Shown here in pieces: positions 41,643 to 49,134 of a stretch of DNA of 64,000 nucleotides. The DNA is from G963667675 sp965249215 (GTDB lineage Bacteria; Chloroflexota; Dehalococcoidia; Lucifugimonadales; UBA3495), in the NCBI GenBank assembly GCA_965249215.1, contig CBDFLN010000002.1:1240001-1304000 (forward strand), written 5' to 3'. Both the position numbers and the translations under genes were made by a program. Every line of letters starts with the position of its first letter. Position 1 is the stretch's first letter. A model generated the notes under the pieces. That model made no database searches. It was not told where the DNA came from and was given only the letters and a program-made list of their open reading frames with translations.

Positions 41643-42737
41643 CTATACGTTGACCAGGAAGTTTATGACGTCCCCGTCTTTAACGCCGTAGGTCTTCCCT
41701 TCGGACCGCACCACACCCTCCCTGCGCCCCGCAGCCATTCCGCCGCACCTCACCAGGTCGTCATAGTGAATGACTTCGGCCCGTATAAACCCTCGTTCGA
41801 AGTCGGAATGAATCACCCCTGCAGCCTGCACGGCGGCAATCCCGGCAGGTACGCTCCAAGCCCTCACCTCCTGCTCGCCCGCGGTCAGGAAAGACACCAG
41901 GCCCAATGCCTCGTAGCAGGCCCTTACCGCCTGCGAGACTGCCGGCTCGCCCAATGCCATCTCACGCCGGAACTCCTCCGCCTCCGGGCCTGTCATCGAT
42001 GCCAAGTCAGCCTCCAGCCTGCCGCACAGGCTGACCGTGGGTAGCCCTTTAACTGCCTCTCCGTCAACCTCCAACTGGTCCGCCTGTTCGGCCTGTCCCA
42101 AAGACTCCTGCAGGCCGGTCTCATCCGTGTTCAAGACTACGATTACCGGCTTACCCGTCAACAGTTGGTAGTCCGCCAGGTACGCCGCCTCGAAGTCAGT
42201 CAGTTGCTGCCTCCTCAGGGGGCGGCCTTCTTCAAGTCCTGCTTTCACCTTCATGGCCGCTTCCCGCTGGGAGATCAGCACCGGCCTGTCGGCCTGGGTT
42301 GACTTCTTGATGCCGTCCTGCAGCCGCTCAGTGACCCGTTCCAGCACCTCCAGATCAGCCAACGCCAGCTCCTCCAGCGCGGCCGCCAGGTCCCTTCGGG
42401 GACTAAGGCCTCCGCTGGAGTGTGGCACGGCCGGATTGGTGAATGACCTTATCACCAGCAGGAGCGCATCTGCGCCTTGCAGGACGTTGCGGTATTTGCC
42501 TCCAATCCCCCGACGCTTGGACGGAGAGTCAAGCACGCTAGAATCCCAATACCGTACTTCGGCAGGAATGGTCTTCTTTGGCCGGTACATCTCGGTTAGA
42601 ACGTCCAGCCGGGGGTCCGCCACCTTGACCACCCCCACCTGTGCCTCGCCGCCGGAGGAACCCGCATGTCCTCCGGTCAAGGCGTCGAACACCGTCGTCT
42701 TGCCGCTGTTGGGCAGCCCGATAATTGCTACGTCCAT
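41643..42737 (-). CDS. YchF/Obg-family GTP/ATPase
   Basis: A 364-residue P-loop protein. It has GLPNSGKTTVFDALTG (Walker A), the coiled-coil insertion typical of YchF, VVLNTDE in the NxxE position that favours ATP, and a C-terminal TGS domain with GFIRAEVIHYDDL and VKDGDVINFLVNV. It is somewhat divergent from classic YchF in the switch region (EVRYWDSSVLD instead of DI-A-GLV). YchF/OLA1 proteins act in stress response and ribosome-linked regulation. Confidence 0.88.
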   Translation of the reverse strand: MDVAIIGLPNSGKTTVFDALTGGHAGSSGGEAQVGVVKVADPRLDVLTEMYRPKKTIPAEVRYWDSSVLDSPSKRRGIGGKYRNVLQGADALLLVIRSFTNPAVPHSSGGLSPRRDLAAALEELALADLEVLERVTERLQDGIKKSTQADRPVLISQREAAMKVKAGLEEGRPLRRQQLTDFEAAYLADYQLLTGKPVIVVLNTDETGLQESLGQAEQADQLEVDGEAVKGLPTVSLCGRLEADLASMTGPEAEEFRREMALGEPAVSQAVRACYEALGLVSFLTAGEQEVRAWSVPAGIAAVQAAGVIHSDFERGFIRAEVIHYDDLVRCGGMAAGRREGVVRSEGKTYGVKDGDVINFLVNV

Positions 42738-42762
42738 CCAGGCATCTTCCCTTGCAGCCGGC

Positions 42763-43932
42763 TCAATACGACTGGAACAGCCGTCCCCACTCGGTCTTTA
42801 GCGCCGCGTCAATGCGGCGGCGCCCGTGAATGTTCAGCCAATAGCCGTTGTGGTATAGGTTGGACGCCAGGTAGGATAGACCGACCAATGGAGACCGCAG
42901 CAGCATCTTTTCTAAGGGCTTTAGCGGCCCCCAGTAGATTAGCTTCTGGCCCCGGCTGGCGAAGGTATTTTCCACCCCGGAAAAGCGCCAATTGACGTTG
43001 CTGATGTCTTCTCCCACCACCTCAATTTGAGAGATGTCGCCGCAACCTAACCCGCGCTCGTGGGCCAGCCGTATAAACTCTATGTCCATGGGTTCGAACC
43101 CCATCATCTTGGCCGCCACTGCGTCTATTGCCACCTGGTCCGCCGAGGCCAGGACCCGGTCCTTGACGTGCCACCGCATCGCCCGGGGCCCGGGCCCGTC
43201 GCCGGCAAACGTCCCATCTGTGACCGCAAAGATTCCCCGGTGAATCTCCTGTTGAATCGCCAGCAGGTCCACCAGGGTCTCGTGAATAACCGAGTGAGTC
43301 CAGTGGCGCTTGCGGTGCAGCAGACCCCCAAAGGCGTTCTTCATCGCCCCCGTGATCGTCGTGAACACGTGGGTCTTCATGGTGGGAAGGTGGACGATAT
43401 TGGTCCCGGCGAAGCTCTCCGGGATTTGGATGCCCTCTGGGAAAATCTCGTCCAACACCAGCATTTCAGCCTTGGGCCTGTACTCCACCCAACGGTTGGG
43501 TGGACTGTCCAGGTGCACCACCGGTAAAGAGTGCCGGTTTTGGACTGCCTTGTGCCTGTTGTTCCTCTCGCCCTCGTAGGAATCGACCACCACGGTCCCG
43601 TTATGGGCCCCCAACAGGTCCCGGTATCCCAGGTTTTCTAGCCCTTTGATCACCCCTTCCAGCTGCCACGGAGTGGTGGAACAGCCAGGGTACCAGTGTT
43701 GCCACGAGATGTTTATTTTCAGCAGGGTGCGGGCTGCCTGGTCCAAGGCCCGGCCCACGCCGGCCATTTCCATCGCCCTTTGGATGTCCTCGCAGACGGT
43801 CTCCGGCTTGGTTGCAACCACGGCGACCACGGAGGGCTGGACCAGTCGCCCAGTCACCGCGGCCTCGGCGTCCCTGGGCTGGCTGGCCTCTGGCTCAGGC
43901 GCGTCATTTCCGGGACTGTTGGTTGTCACCAA
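42763..43932 (-). CDS. DUF362 domain-containing protein
   Basis: A 389-residue protein of the DUF362 family. Characteristic parts are KINISWQHWYPGCSTTPWQLEGV, NIVHLPTMKTHVFTTITGAMKNAFGG and ADQVAIDAVAAKMMGFEP. No ferredoxin-type CxxCxxC motif is present, unlike many family members. Function is not established. The start is TTG at 43932 or GTG at 43929; the first 30 residues are low-complexity. Confidence 0.83.
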   Translation of the reverse strand: MVTTNSPGNDAPEPEASQPRDAEAAVTGRLVQPSVVAVVATKPETVCEDIQRAMEMAGVGRALDQAARTLLKINISWQHWYPGCSTTPWQLEGVIKGLENLGYRDLLGAHNGTVVVDSYEGERNNRHKAVQNRHSLPVVHLDSPPNRWVEYRPKAEMLVLDEIFPEGIQIPESFAGTNIVHLPTMKTHVFTTITGAMKNAFGGLLHRKRHWTHSVIHETLVDLLAIQQEIHRGIFAVTDGTFAGDGPGPRAMRWHVKDRVLASADQVAIDAVAAKMMGFEPMDIEFIRLAHERGLGCGDISQIEVVGEDISNVNWRFSGVENTFASRGQKLIYWGPLKPLEKMLLRSPLVGLSYLASNLYHNGYWLNIHGRRRIDAALKTEWGRLFQSY

Positions 43933-44068
43933 ATCGGTTGCTCCACTGGCGAGGACTTGCGGCCATTACCCCGTTGGCCACCCTCGTACTACTCAGGTCC
44001 GAGGCCGGCGTCCCTTGCCGGCATGAGTGGGTCATTGGGCTTGGATGCGCCGTGCAAGGATGGACCGC

Positions 44069-44974
44069 TCAGTTGTTCAATATCAGCACTAGCGCCGCTG
44101 CTGCCACCCAGCCGATTATCGAGAGGACCATGGGTAAGTCTTTGATAATCAGTTGCTCGGGCGACTCCGCTTCTTCCCGTACGTTCAGCAAGTAGAGGTA
44201 CCGGAACAGTCCGAAGGTCACCAGCGGGATGGTCAAGAGCATCGTATTGTTCTGGGGGAGATTCCCAGCCTCTACCGTATAGAGAGTATAACTCAGCCAT
44301 GCCGCCGCGGCGGAAATGACTACCAGTTGTCCGATGAATGGCCCGGCATACTTGGTCAAGACCGGCCGTTGTTCCTCGGCGTCCTCTCCGGCCAGGCGTA
44401 CCTCGGCGTAACGCCGTCCCAGCACGATGAACAACGCCGCCGCGGCCGTGGTGCAATACAGCCAGGGCGAGGGCGTCACCTCTATGGCGACGGCCCCTGC
44501 CGCGGCGCGAATCACGTAGCCCGCGGCGACGATAAACGTGTCAAGCAGCACCACTCGCTTTAGTCCCAGGGAATAAAGGACGTTGATGCCCAGGTAGAGC
44601 GCGCAGATGGCCCCCAGGACCTCGTCGATTAAGAAAGCCGCAGCCAGACCGGCCCCGCCAAGGACCGCCATGCCGGCCGCCGCAATTGGGACCCCCACCT
44701 TGCCTGAAGCGATAGGCCGGAGCTTTTTTACCGCGTGTCGCCGGTCCGCTTCCCGGTCGGTCACGTCGTTGAAGAGGTACACCGCTCCCGACAAGGCGCA
44801 AAAAGCGGCAAACACCACTAGGAGGTGGCCAATCAAGCCGGGCACCGGGTCCAGGTCGTCCGGCGACCACGCCTGCTGGATAGCGAACATGAAGGGGAGG
44901 AACACCAGGCCGTTCTTGACCCACTGCTGCGGCCTCAGCGCTTTCACCCAGGCCACCGGAATAGCGGTTGCCAC
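44069..44974 (-). CDS. UbiA-family prenyltransferase, decaprenyl-phosphate phosphoribosyltransferase-like
   Basis: A 301-residue membrane protein with about eight or nine helices. LRPQQWVKNGLVFLPFMFA, the first aspartate motif NDVTDREADRRHAVKKLRPIASG, and LKRVVLLDTFIVAAGYVIRA match enzymes that transfer phosphoribose to decaprenyl phosphate, the first step to arabinofuranosyl donors. No arabinan genes are seen nearby, so the lipid and sugar specificity is inferred. The GTG start has AAGGTAAC just before it. Confidence 0.85.
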   Translation of the reverse strand: MATAIPVAWVKALRPQQWVKNGLVFLPFMFAIQQAWSPDDLDPVPGLIGHLLVVFAAFCALSGAVYLFNDVTDREADRRHAVKKLRPIASGKVGVPIAAAGMAVLGGAGLAAAFLIDEVLGAICALYLGINVLYSLGLKRVVLLDTFIVAAGYVIRAAAGAVAIEVTPSPWLYCTTAAAALFIVLGRRYAEVRLAGEDAEEQRPVLTKYAGPFIGQLVVISAAAAWLSYTLYTVEAGNLPQNNTMLLTIPLVTFGLFRYLYLLNVREEAESPEQLIIKDLPMVLSIIGWVAAAALVLILNN

Positions 44975-45120
44975 GTTACCTTATGCAGTCCCGCAAGTCT
45001 TCAGCCGCCTCATAAACCCTTCGCTTCACCGTAGGCCCTCGCCGGAGGCCTCCATATCGGGCTTCAGACAACCGTGCCGGACCAACGGATGCGGCCGCGT
45101 TCGGCCAGTCCAGCCCGCAC

Positions 45121-45483
45121 CTACCGCGGCTCATCCGCCTCGGCCCGCAATTGTCGGTACATAGACCCCAGGGCCGCCATGCTGCCCGCATACAGGGTAT
45201 AAACTACCGTCCCAATCCAAAGGAGCAGGGTAAACCGTTGGCTCAGGTCCAACGCAAGCGTTAAGGCCACCGCCACCACTGCCAAAACCGTGACTACCAA
45301 CAGACCCAGCAGGGCGCCGAAGGCCAGGGACCGCACAGCGTAAGGCCAGCTACCGGCGCGCACCGACAGTATCCCATAGTAGCCGCCGATGAACGGCCCA
45401 AACGGGGCCCCAACCAGGTTTACCAACGGAATCACCGCCAACAGGACCATGATTCCGGCCGCCACAAGCACGCCTTTAATCAT
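45121..45483 (-). CDS. Hypothetical membrane protein (120 aa)
   Basis: A small hydrophobic protein with about three to four helices (KGVLVAAGIMVLLAVIPLV, a Gly/Pro-rich AGAPFGPFIGGYYG-like segment, ALLGLLVVTVLAVVAVALTL, LLLWIGTVVYTLYAGS) and a short charged tail. No family is recognised. It lies upstream of the UbiA-like gene with a 146-base gap. Confidence 0.6.
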   Translation of the reverse strand: MIKGVLVAAGIMVLLAVIPLVNLVGAPFGPFIGGYYGILSVRAGSWPYAVRSLAFGALLGLLVVTVLAVVAVALTLALDLSQRFTLLLWIGTVVYTLYAGSMAALGSMYRQLRAEADEPR

Positions 45484-45773
45484 CTATCCTCAGCCGGAAT
45501 AGCGGAGCCGCGCGCCGCGCCCAGCGTTATCTATTATAGGCAGGCCGTCCACCCGCCGCCCGGCGGCGTACGTATGTCCCAGGTCCGCGCCGGTTAACCC
45601 TCTCCGATCTGGCATCGGTCCTCGCTTGTGAGTCCTCCGTGCGTCATAGATGGGCTATAGCTTAGAGCCATGCCCCGTCTCGAGGCCGGCAACGTTTTGC
45701 ACATCCCTCCACCCAATGATAGGATATGCCTCTCCGAATGAAAACCATTGGCGCGAGCGTAACGGAGGTCCAC

Positions 45774-46121
45774 ATGATCAAGAATCGCGAATATCAAGGC
45801 TACACGTTCCAACTGGACGACAGTGACGGGCCCTACATCAAGGTTACACTGGGTGACCTGACGGGATTCGTCGGCATCAACCTGACCGATGGCACCCTCG
45901 CAGCCCCGTACAGTTGGACTGCTCCTCCCCTTGGCGCCCCTGCGACTGAAGACGGCCTGAAGCACGGCGTCGCCGTAGGAGGAAACGTCCAAAACTGTCT
46001 CACCGCCCTCTTCCAACACATGTACAAGCAACAGAAGAATATCGAAGACGCCAAGCAATTTGACCCGGCCAACGCTTGCGACGCACTACACCAGTTCGTC
46101 GATGACCTAGAGGATATCTAA
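45774..46121 (+). CDS. Hypothetical protein (115 aa)
   Basis: Starts MIKNREYQGYTFQLDDSDG. The soluble, acidic protein has a helical C-terminal half (NVQNCLTALFQHMYKQQKNI). GGAGG at 45764 is well placed before the ATG at 45774, so a longer in-frame start at 45726 is not preferred. No family recognised. The 290 bases before it show nothing further. Confidence 0.6.
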   Translation: MIKNREYQGYTFQLDDSDGPYIKVTLGDLTGFVGINLTDGTLAAPYSWTAPPLGAPATEDGLKHGVAVGGNVQNCLTALFQHMYKQQKNIEDAKQFDPANACDALHQFVDDLEDI

Positions 46122-46279
46122 GCCCTCGACCGTCCACCGCTGGCAGGGGGCGGCCTGCGCGAATCAATGGATAACCCCAATCAGAGTCCCGTTGCACTGG
46201 TCTGAAGCCTTCACATCGTGGGAGTTAAGGGTTACATGGCAGGGTACTTTTTGCCCCCTCCTCCCAAACAAACACAATT

Positions 46280-46308
46280 GGACAATTTGTCCGCCCCGAT
46301 GCTATAAT
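46280..46308 (+). promoter_or_regulatory. Promoter with 13-bp palindromic operator before the Rrf2 gene
   Basis: GGACAA-T-TTGTCC at 46280-46292 is a perfect palindrome. It overlaps the -35 position of a promoter whose -10 is TATAAT at 46303-46308. The Rrf2 gene starts 33 bases downstream. The layout suggests autoregulation by the encoded repressor. Confidence 0.6.
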
Positions 46309-46340
46309 TTTGTTTTCTGACCATCTTGGAGGTGGTGGCT

Positions 46341-46775
46341 TTGAGAATTCCGATGAAGGTGGACTACGGGGTTAGAGCCTTGGTAGAGTTGGCCCTCCAC
46401 CACGGCCAAGGCCACGTCCAGACCGCGGAGATCGCCTACAAGCAAGCCATACCCGAGGCCTATCTCGACCAACTGATGACCACCCTCAACAAGTGCGGGT
46501 TTGTCATCAGCCGCCGCGGGCCCCAAGGCGGCCACCGCCTGGCCATGGAACCCCAGGACATCAATCTCCACATGGTCATGTCCACCCTCGACCGCAGCAT
46601 CTCCCCCCTTGACTGTCTTACTCAGCCCAACGATTGCACCTTTTCCGAGTCTTGCGCCCAGCAGGAGGTCTGGAAGTCGGTGGAATCCGCGGTCCAGGAA
46701 GTCCTCTACAAGATCACCCTCTCCGACCTTGCCCAGCGGCAGCGCTACCTAGCTGGACAGGTAGCCATCGGGTAG
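46341..46775 (+). CDS. Rrf2-family transcriptional regulator (Fe-S type)
   Basis: A 144-residue winged-helix regulator: MKVDYGVRALVELALHHGQG, a recognition region ISRRGPQGGHRLAM, and three cysteines at 92, 99 and 105 (DCLTQPNDC..SESC), close to the Cys-x5-Cys-x5-Cys cluster ligands of IscR. This suggests an Fe-S or redox sensor. A TTG start at 46341 follows GGAGGTGG; ATG at 46353 is the alternative. The genes downstream (moeB, cysM) are sulfur-transfer and cysteine-synthesis genes, so an IscR- or CymR-like role in sulfur control is likely. Confidence 0.85.
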   Translation: MRIPMKVDYGVRALVELALHHGQGHVQTAEIAYKQAIPEAYLDQLMTTLNKCGFVISRRGPQGGHRLAMEPQDINLHMVMSTLDRSISPLDCLTQPNDCTFSESCAQQEVWKSVESAVQEVLYKITLSDLAQRQRYLAGQVAIG

Positions 46776-46867
46776 CACGCTCCACCGCCGCTTCCGAGTT
46801 GCCCCTGCCTTCTGCGTTGAGCCAAAGGCCGAGTCTCAAACCGTGACTGTCCATGGGGTTCGTCGGC

Positions 46868-46896
46868 TTGACAAGCCCATTCCACGGGGATAGACT
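46868..46896 (+). promoter_or_regulatory. Promoter upstream of moeB (TTGACA-N17-TAGACT)
   Basis: TTGACA at 46868-46873 and TAGACT at 46891-46896 with a 17-base spacer. Transcription from here would create a leader of roughly 225 bases before moeB. Confidence 0.55.
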
Positions 46897-46941
46897 CGCG
46901 AATTGATGAATCGACGTGGCACCGACTACGATTGGGTATGC

Positions 46942-46967
46942 GCCTGTCCCTCTACATAGGGACGGGC
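46942..46967 (+). ncRNA. Leader hairpin of moeB (10-bp stem)
   Basis: GCCTGTCCCT pairs with AGGGACGGGC around CTACAT, with one wobble. Just before it is GTGGCACCG (46916-46924). It is part of a candidate structured leader; identity is unknown. Confidence 0.45.
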
Positions 46968-46987
46968 ATTAAAGCGGCGGCACCAAG

Positions 46988-47037
46988 GCCTGCGCCCTTC
47001 CCCAGCGGTAGACCCAAAAGGGGAGCGCGGGCTTTTT
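46988..47037 (+). terminator. Intrinsic terminator/attenuator in the moeB leader
   Basis: GCCTGCGC (46988-46995) pairs with GCGCGGGC (47025-47032), with an inner TTCCCC/GGGGAG stem, followed by TTTTT at 47033-47037. It lies downstream of the promoter at 46868 and 90 bases before the moeB ATG, so it could act as an attenuator. Confidence 0.55.
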
Positions 47038-47127
47038 CGTTAACGGCCAACAGGTGGTTTCGCCGGACGGTGGGTCCTAGCCCAAGCAAAGACCCAACAG
47101 CACAATGGCCGAGGAGGGACTAGCAAG

Positions 47128-47970
47128 ATGGACCAACAGCCGGTAGCTTTAACACCCGAGCAAGTAAAGCGTTACAGCCGCCACATCATAATGGGCGATG
47201 TCGGCAGCAGCGGCCAGCGGAAACTGATGCAGTCCAAAGCCCTCATAGTCGGCGCAGGCGGCTTGGGGTCCCCCTCCGCCGTGTACTTGGCTCTCGCCGG
47301 GGTTGGCACCATTGGAATAGTGGACTTCGACGTCGTAGACCTGTCCAACCTGCAACGCCAAATCCTTCATCACACCAACGATGTTGGCAGGCCCAAGCTC
47401 CAGTCTGCCCGCGACAATATCCGGGCCTACAACCCCGACGTCAACGTGGTGATGCACGAAGCCAGGCTCGAGTCCGACAACGCCATGGACATCATCGGCC
47501 AATATGACCTGGTCATCAACGGAGCCGACAACTTTGCGACCCGCTACCTGGTCAACGACGCCTGCTACCTGTTGGGCAAACCCTTGGTAGACGGCAGCAT
47601 TCTGATTTTCGACGGCCAGACGACGGTATTCGTTCCCGGTCAAGGCTGCTACCGCTGTCTCTTCCCTTCTCCGCCCCCCCCGGGCATGGTGCCCAACTGC
47701 GCCGAAGCCGGGGTCCTGGGCGCCCTCACCGGCTTGGTGGGAAGCATCCAAGCGACCGAGGCTCTGAAGTTAATCCTGGGCATCGGAGAGTCTTTGACTT
47801 CCCGGTTGGTCCTCATCGACGCCCTGAGCATGAGCTTCCGAGAGGTCAAGCTCAAGAGGAATCCGGCGTGCCCGCTCTGTGGCGACAATCCCACCGTCAC
47901 CGAGCTCATCGACTATGAGGTGTTCTGCGGACTGGCGGCTCCAGAAGAGGTCGCGGTCGCTTCCGATTAG
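47128..47970 (+). CDS. moeB: MoeB/ThiF-type sulfur-carrier adenylyltransferase
   Basis: A 280-residue E1-like enzyme that adenylates the C-terminus of a ubiquitin-like sulfur carrier. It shows RYSRHIIMGDVGSSGQ, the nucleotide loop VGAGGLGSPSAVYLALAGVG, DFDVVDLSNLQRQ with the Arg finger, and paired zinc cysteines in GCYRCLF and CPLCG. It lacks the C-terminal rhodanese domain of MoeZ-type proteins. GAGGAGGGA lies upstream of the ATG. It precedes cysM by 64 bases, suggesting a role in thiocarboxylating a CysO- or MoaD-type carrier. Confidence 0.9.
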   Translation: MDQQPVALTPEQVKRYSRHIIMGDVGSSGQRKLMQSKALIVGAGGLGSPSAVYLALAGVGTIGIVDFDVVDLSNLQRQILHHTNDVGRPKLQSARDNIRAYNPDVNVVMHEARLESDNAMDIIGQYDLVINGADNFATRYLVNDACYLLGKPLVDGSILIFDGQTTVFVPGQGCYRCLFPSPPPPGMVPNCAEAGVLGALTGLVGSIQATEALKLILGIGESLTSRLVLIDALSMSFREVKLKRNPACPLCGDNPTVTELIDYEVFCGLAAPEEVAVASD

Positions 47971-48034
47971 CCGGGCTTGCCAGGCGTACCTCGCAAGACT
48001 TGAGACACGTAGGCCAAAGGACCAGCATTAATCC

Positions 48035-48985
48035 ATGGTAACGAAGCTGACCCATCGGGGCATCCTGGCAACCATCGGCAACACTCCCATCGTGGAGCTC
48101 CAAAACATGAGCCCCAAAGAGGGAGTCCGCATTTTCGCCAAGCTGGAGGGACAAAACCCCACCGGCAGCGTCAAAGACCGCATAGCCCTGAAAATGATAG
48201 ACCGGGCAGAGGCCGACGGAGAGCTATCCCCTAGCCGGACAATCTTGGAGCCCACCAGCGGCAACACCGGTATTTCCTTGTCCATGATCGCCCGCCTCAA
48301 GGGCTACAAGGTCGCCGTCGTAATGCCGGAGAACGTCAGCGTCGAACGCGTCCAGCTATTGGAGGCCTACGGCGCAGACATCATTCATTCCGATGGCTCA
48401 AGGGGCACCAACGGCTCCATAGAAATGGCCCACGGCCTCATGGAGAAGAATCCTCACGACTATCTCATGCTCTACCAATACGGCAACCCTGCCAACCCCG
48501 GCGTCCACTACGAGACCACGGGTCAAGAGATATTGGACGCCCTCCCCAAGGTCGATATGTTCGTCGCCGGACTGGGCACCGGGGGAACCCTGATGGGCGT
48601 GGCCCGCCGTCTGAAAGAGCACAATTCACAGACCAAAATTGTTGCCGTGGCCCCTGAACCCGATGACTTCATCTCCGGCCTGCGGAGCCTGGAAGAAGGC
48701 TTCATTCCTCCCATCCTCGACCTCACCATGCTGGACTCCAGGATCATGGTCAGCAGCTTCGACGCCTTCCGCAACACCAAAGAACTGTTGCACCAAGAAG
48801 GCATTTTCGCCGGCATTTCTTCAGGCTCCGTGCTCTACGGCGCGCTGCGGCAAGCCGAACGCATGGACGGCGGCACAATCGTTTGTTTGCTGGCCGACGG
48901 CGGATGGAAATACCTCAGCACCAGCCTTTGGACCAAGGACTACGAACAACTGGCCAAAGAGTCAAAAGGCAAGATATGGTGGTAA
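48035..48985 (+). CDS. cysM: Cysteine synthase, CysM type (likely sulfur-carrier dependent)
   Basis: A PLP enzyme of 316 residues. Lys47 in NPTGSVKDR binds PLP; EPTSGNTGIS, MLYQYGNPANPGVHYETTG, FVAGLGTGGTLMG and ADGGWKYLSTSLW follow. The aromatic C-terminus (KIWW), and the sequence throughout, track Mycobacterium tuberculosis CysM, which uses O-phosphoserine and the CysO thiocarboxylate. The MoeB gene just upstream fits that pathway. No cysO or mec gene is adjacent. Substrate use is inference. Confidence 0.88.
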   Translation: MVTKLTHRGILATIGNTPIVELQNMSPKEGVRIFAKLEGQNPTGSVKDRIALKMIDRAEADGELSPSRTILEPTSGNTGISLSMIARLKGYKVAVVMPENVSVERVQLLEAYGADIIHSDGSRGTNGSIEMAHGLMEKNPHDYLMLYQYGNPANPGVHYETTGQEILDALPKVDMFVAGLGTGGTLMGVARRLKEHNSQTKIVAVAPEPDDFISGLRSLEEGFIPPILDLTMLDSRIMVSSFDAFRNTKELLHQEGIFAGISSGSVLYGALRQAERMDGGTIVCLLADGGWKYLSTSLWTKDYEQLAKESKGKIWW

Positions 48986-49007
48986 CAGGCGGGCTCTGAA
49001 TCACTCC

Positions 49008-49036
49008 TTGAAACCGCCCATCGGCGGTGGTATACT
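49008..49036 (+). promoter_or_regulatory. Promoter for the nusA operon (TTGAAA-N17-TATACT, extended -10)
   Basis: TTGAAA at 49008-49013, 17-base spacer, TATACT at 49031-49036 preceded by TGG. It lies 98 bases before the nusA GTG. Confidence 0.65.
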
Positions 49037-49061
49037 CACCCTGACATAGTGGTTCGTTATT

Positions 49062-49089
49062 GAAAGCGGGATTCTCCCGCTTTCTTGTT
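49062..49089 (+). terminator. Hairpin terminator/attenuator before nusA
   Basis: GAAAGCGGGA (49062-49071) and TCCCGCTTTC (49075-49084) form a perfect 10-bp stem with a 3-base loop, followed by TTGTT. It lies between the nusA promoter and nusA, so it may terminate cysM transcription, attenuate nusA, or both. Confidence 0.65.
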
Positions 49090-49134
49090 AGTAGGCCCAG
49101 CGGCTCTAGACAAGTTGGTAAAGGGGGCTTGGCG

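Noticed and set aside
46915..46967. T-box riboswitch upstream of moeB
   Set aside because: GTGGCACCG and the next hairpin resemble a T-box end, but no Stem I, specifier loop or AGUA motif is visible and the UGGC base would not match tRNA-Cys. Kept only as an unidentified structured leader.
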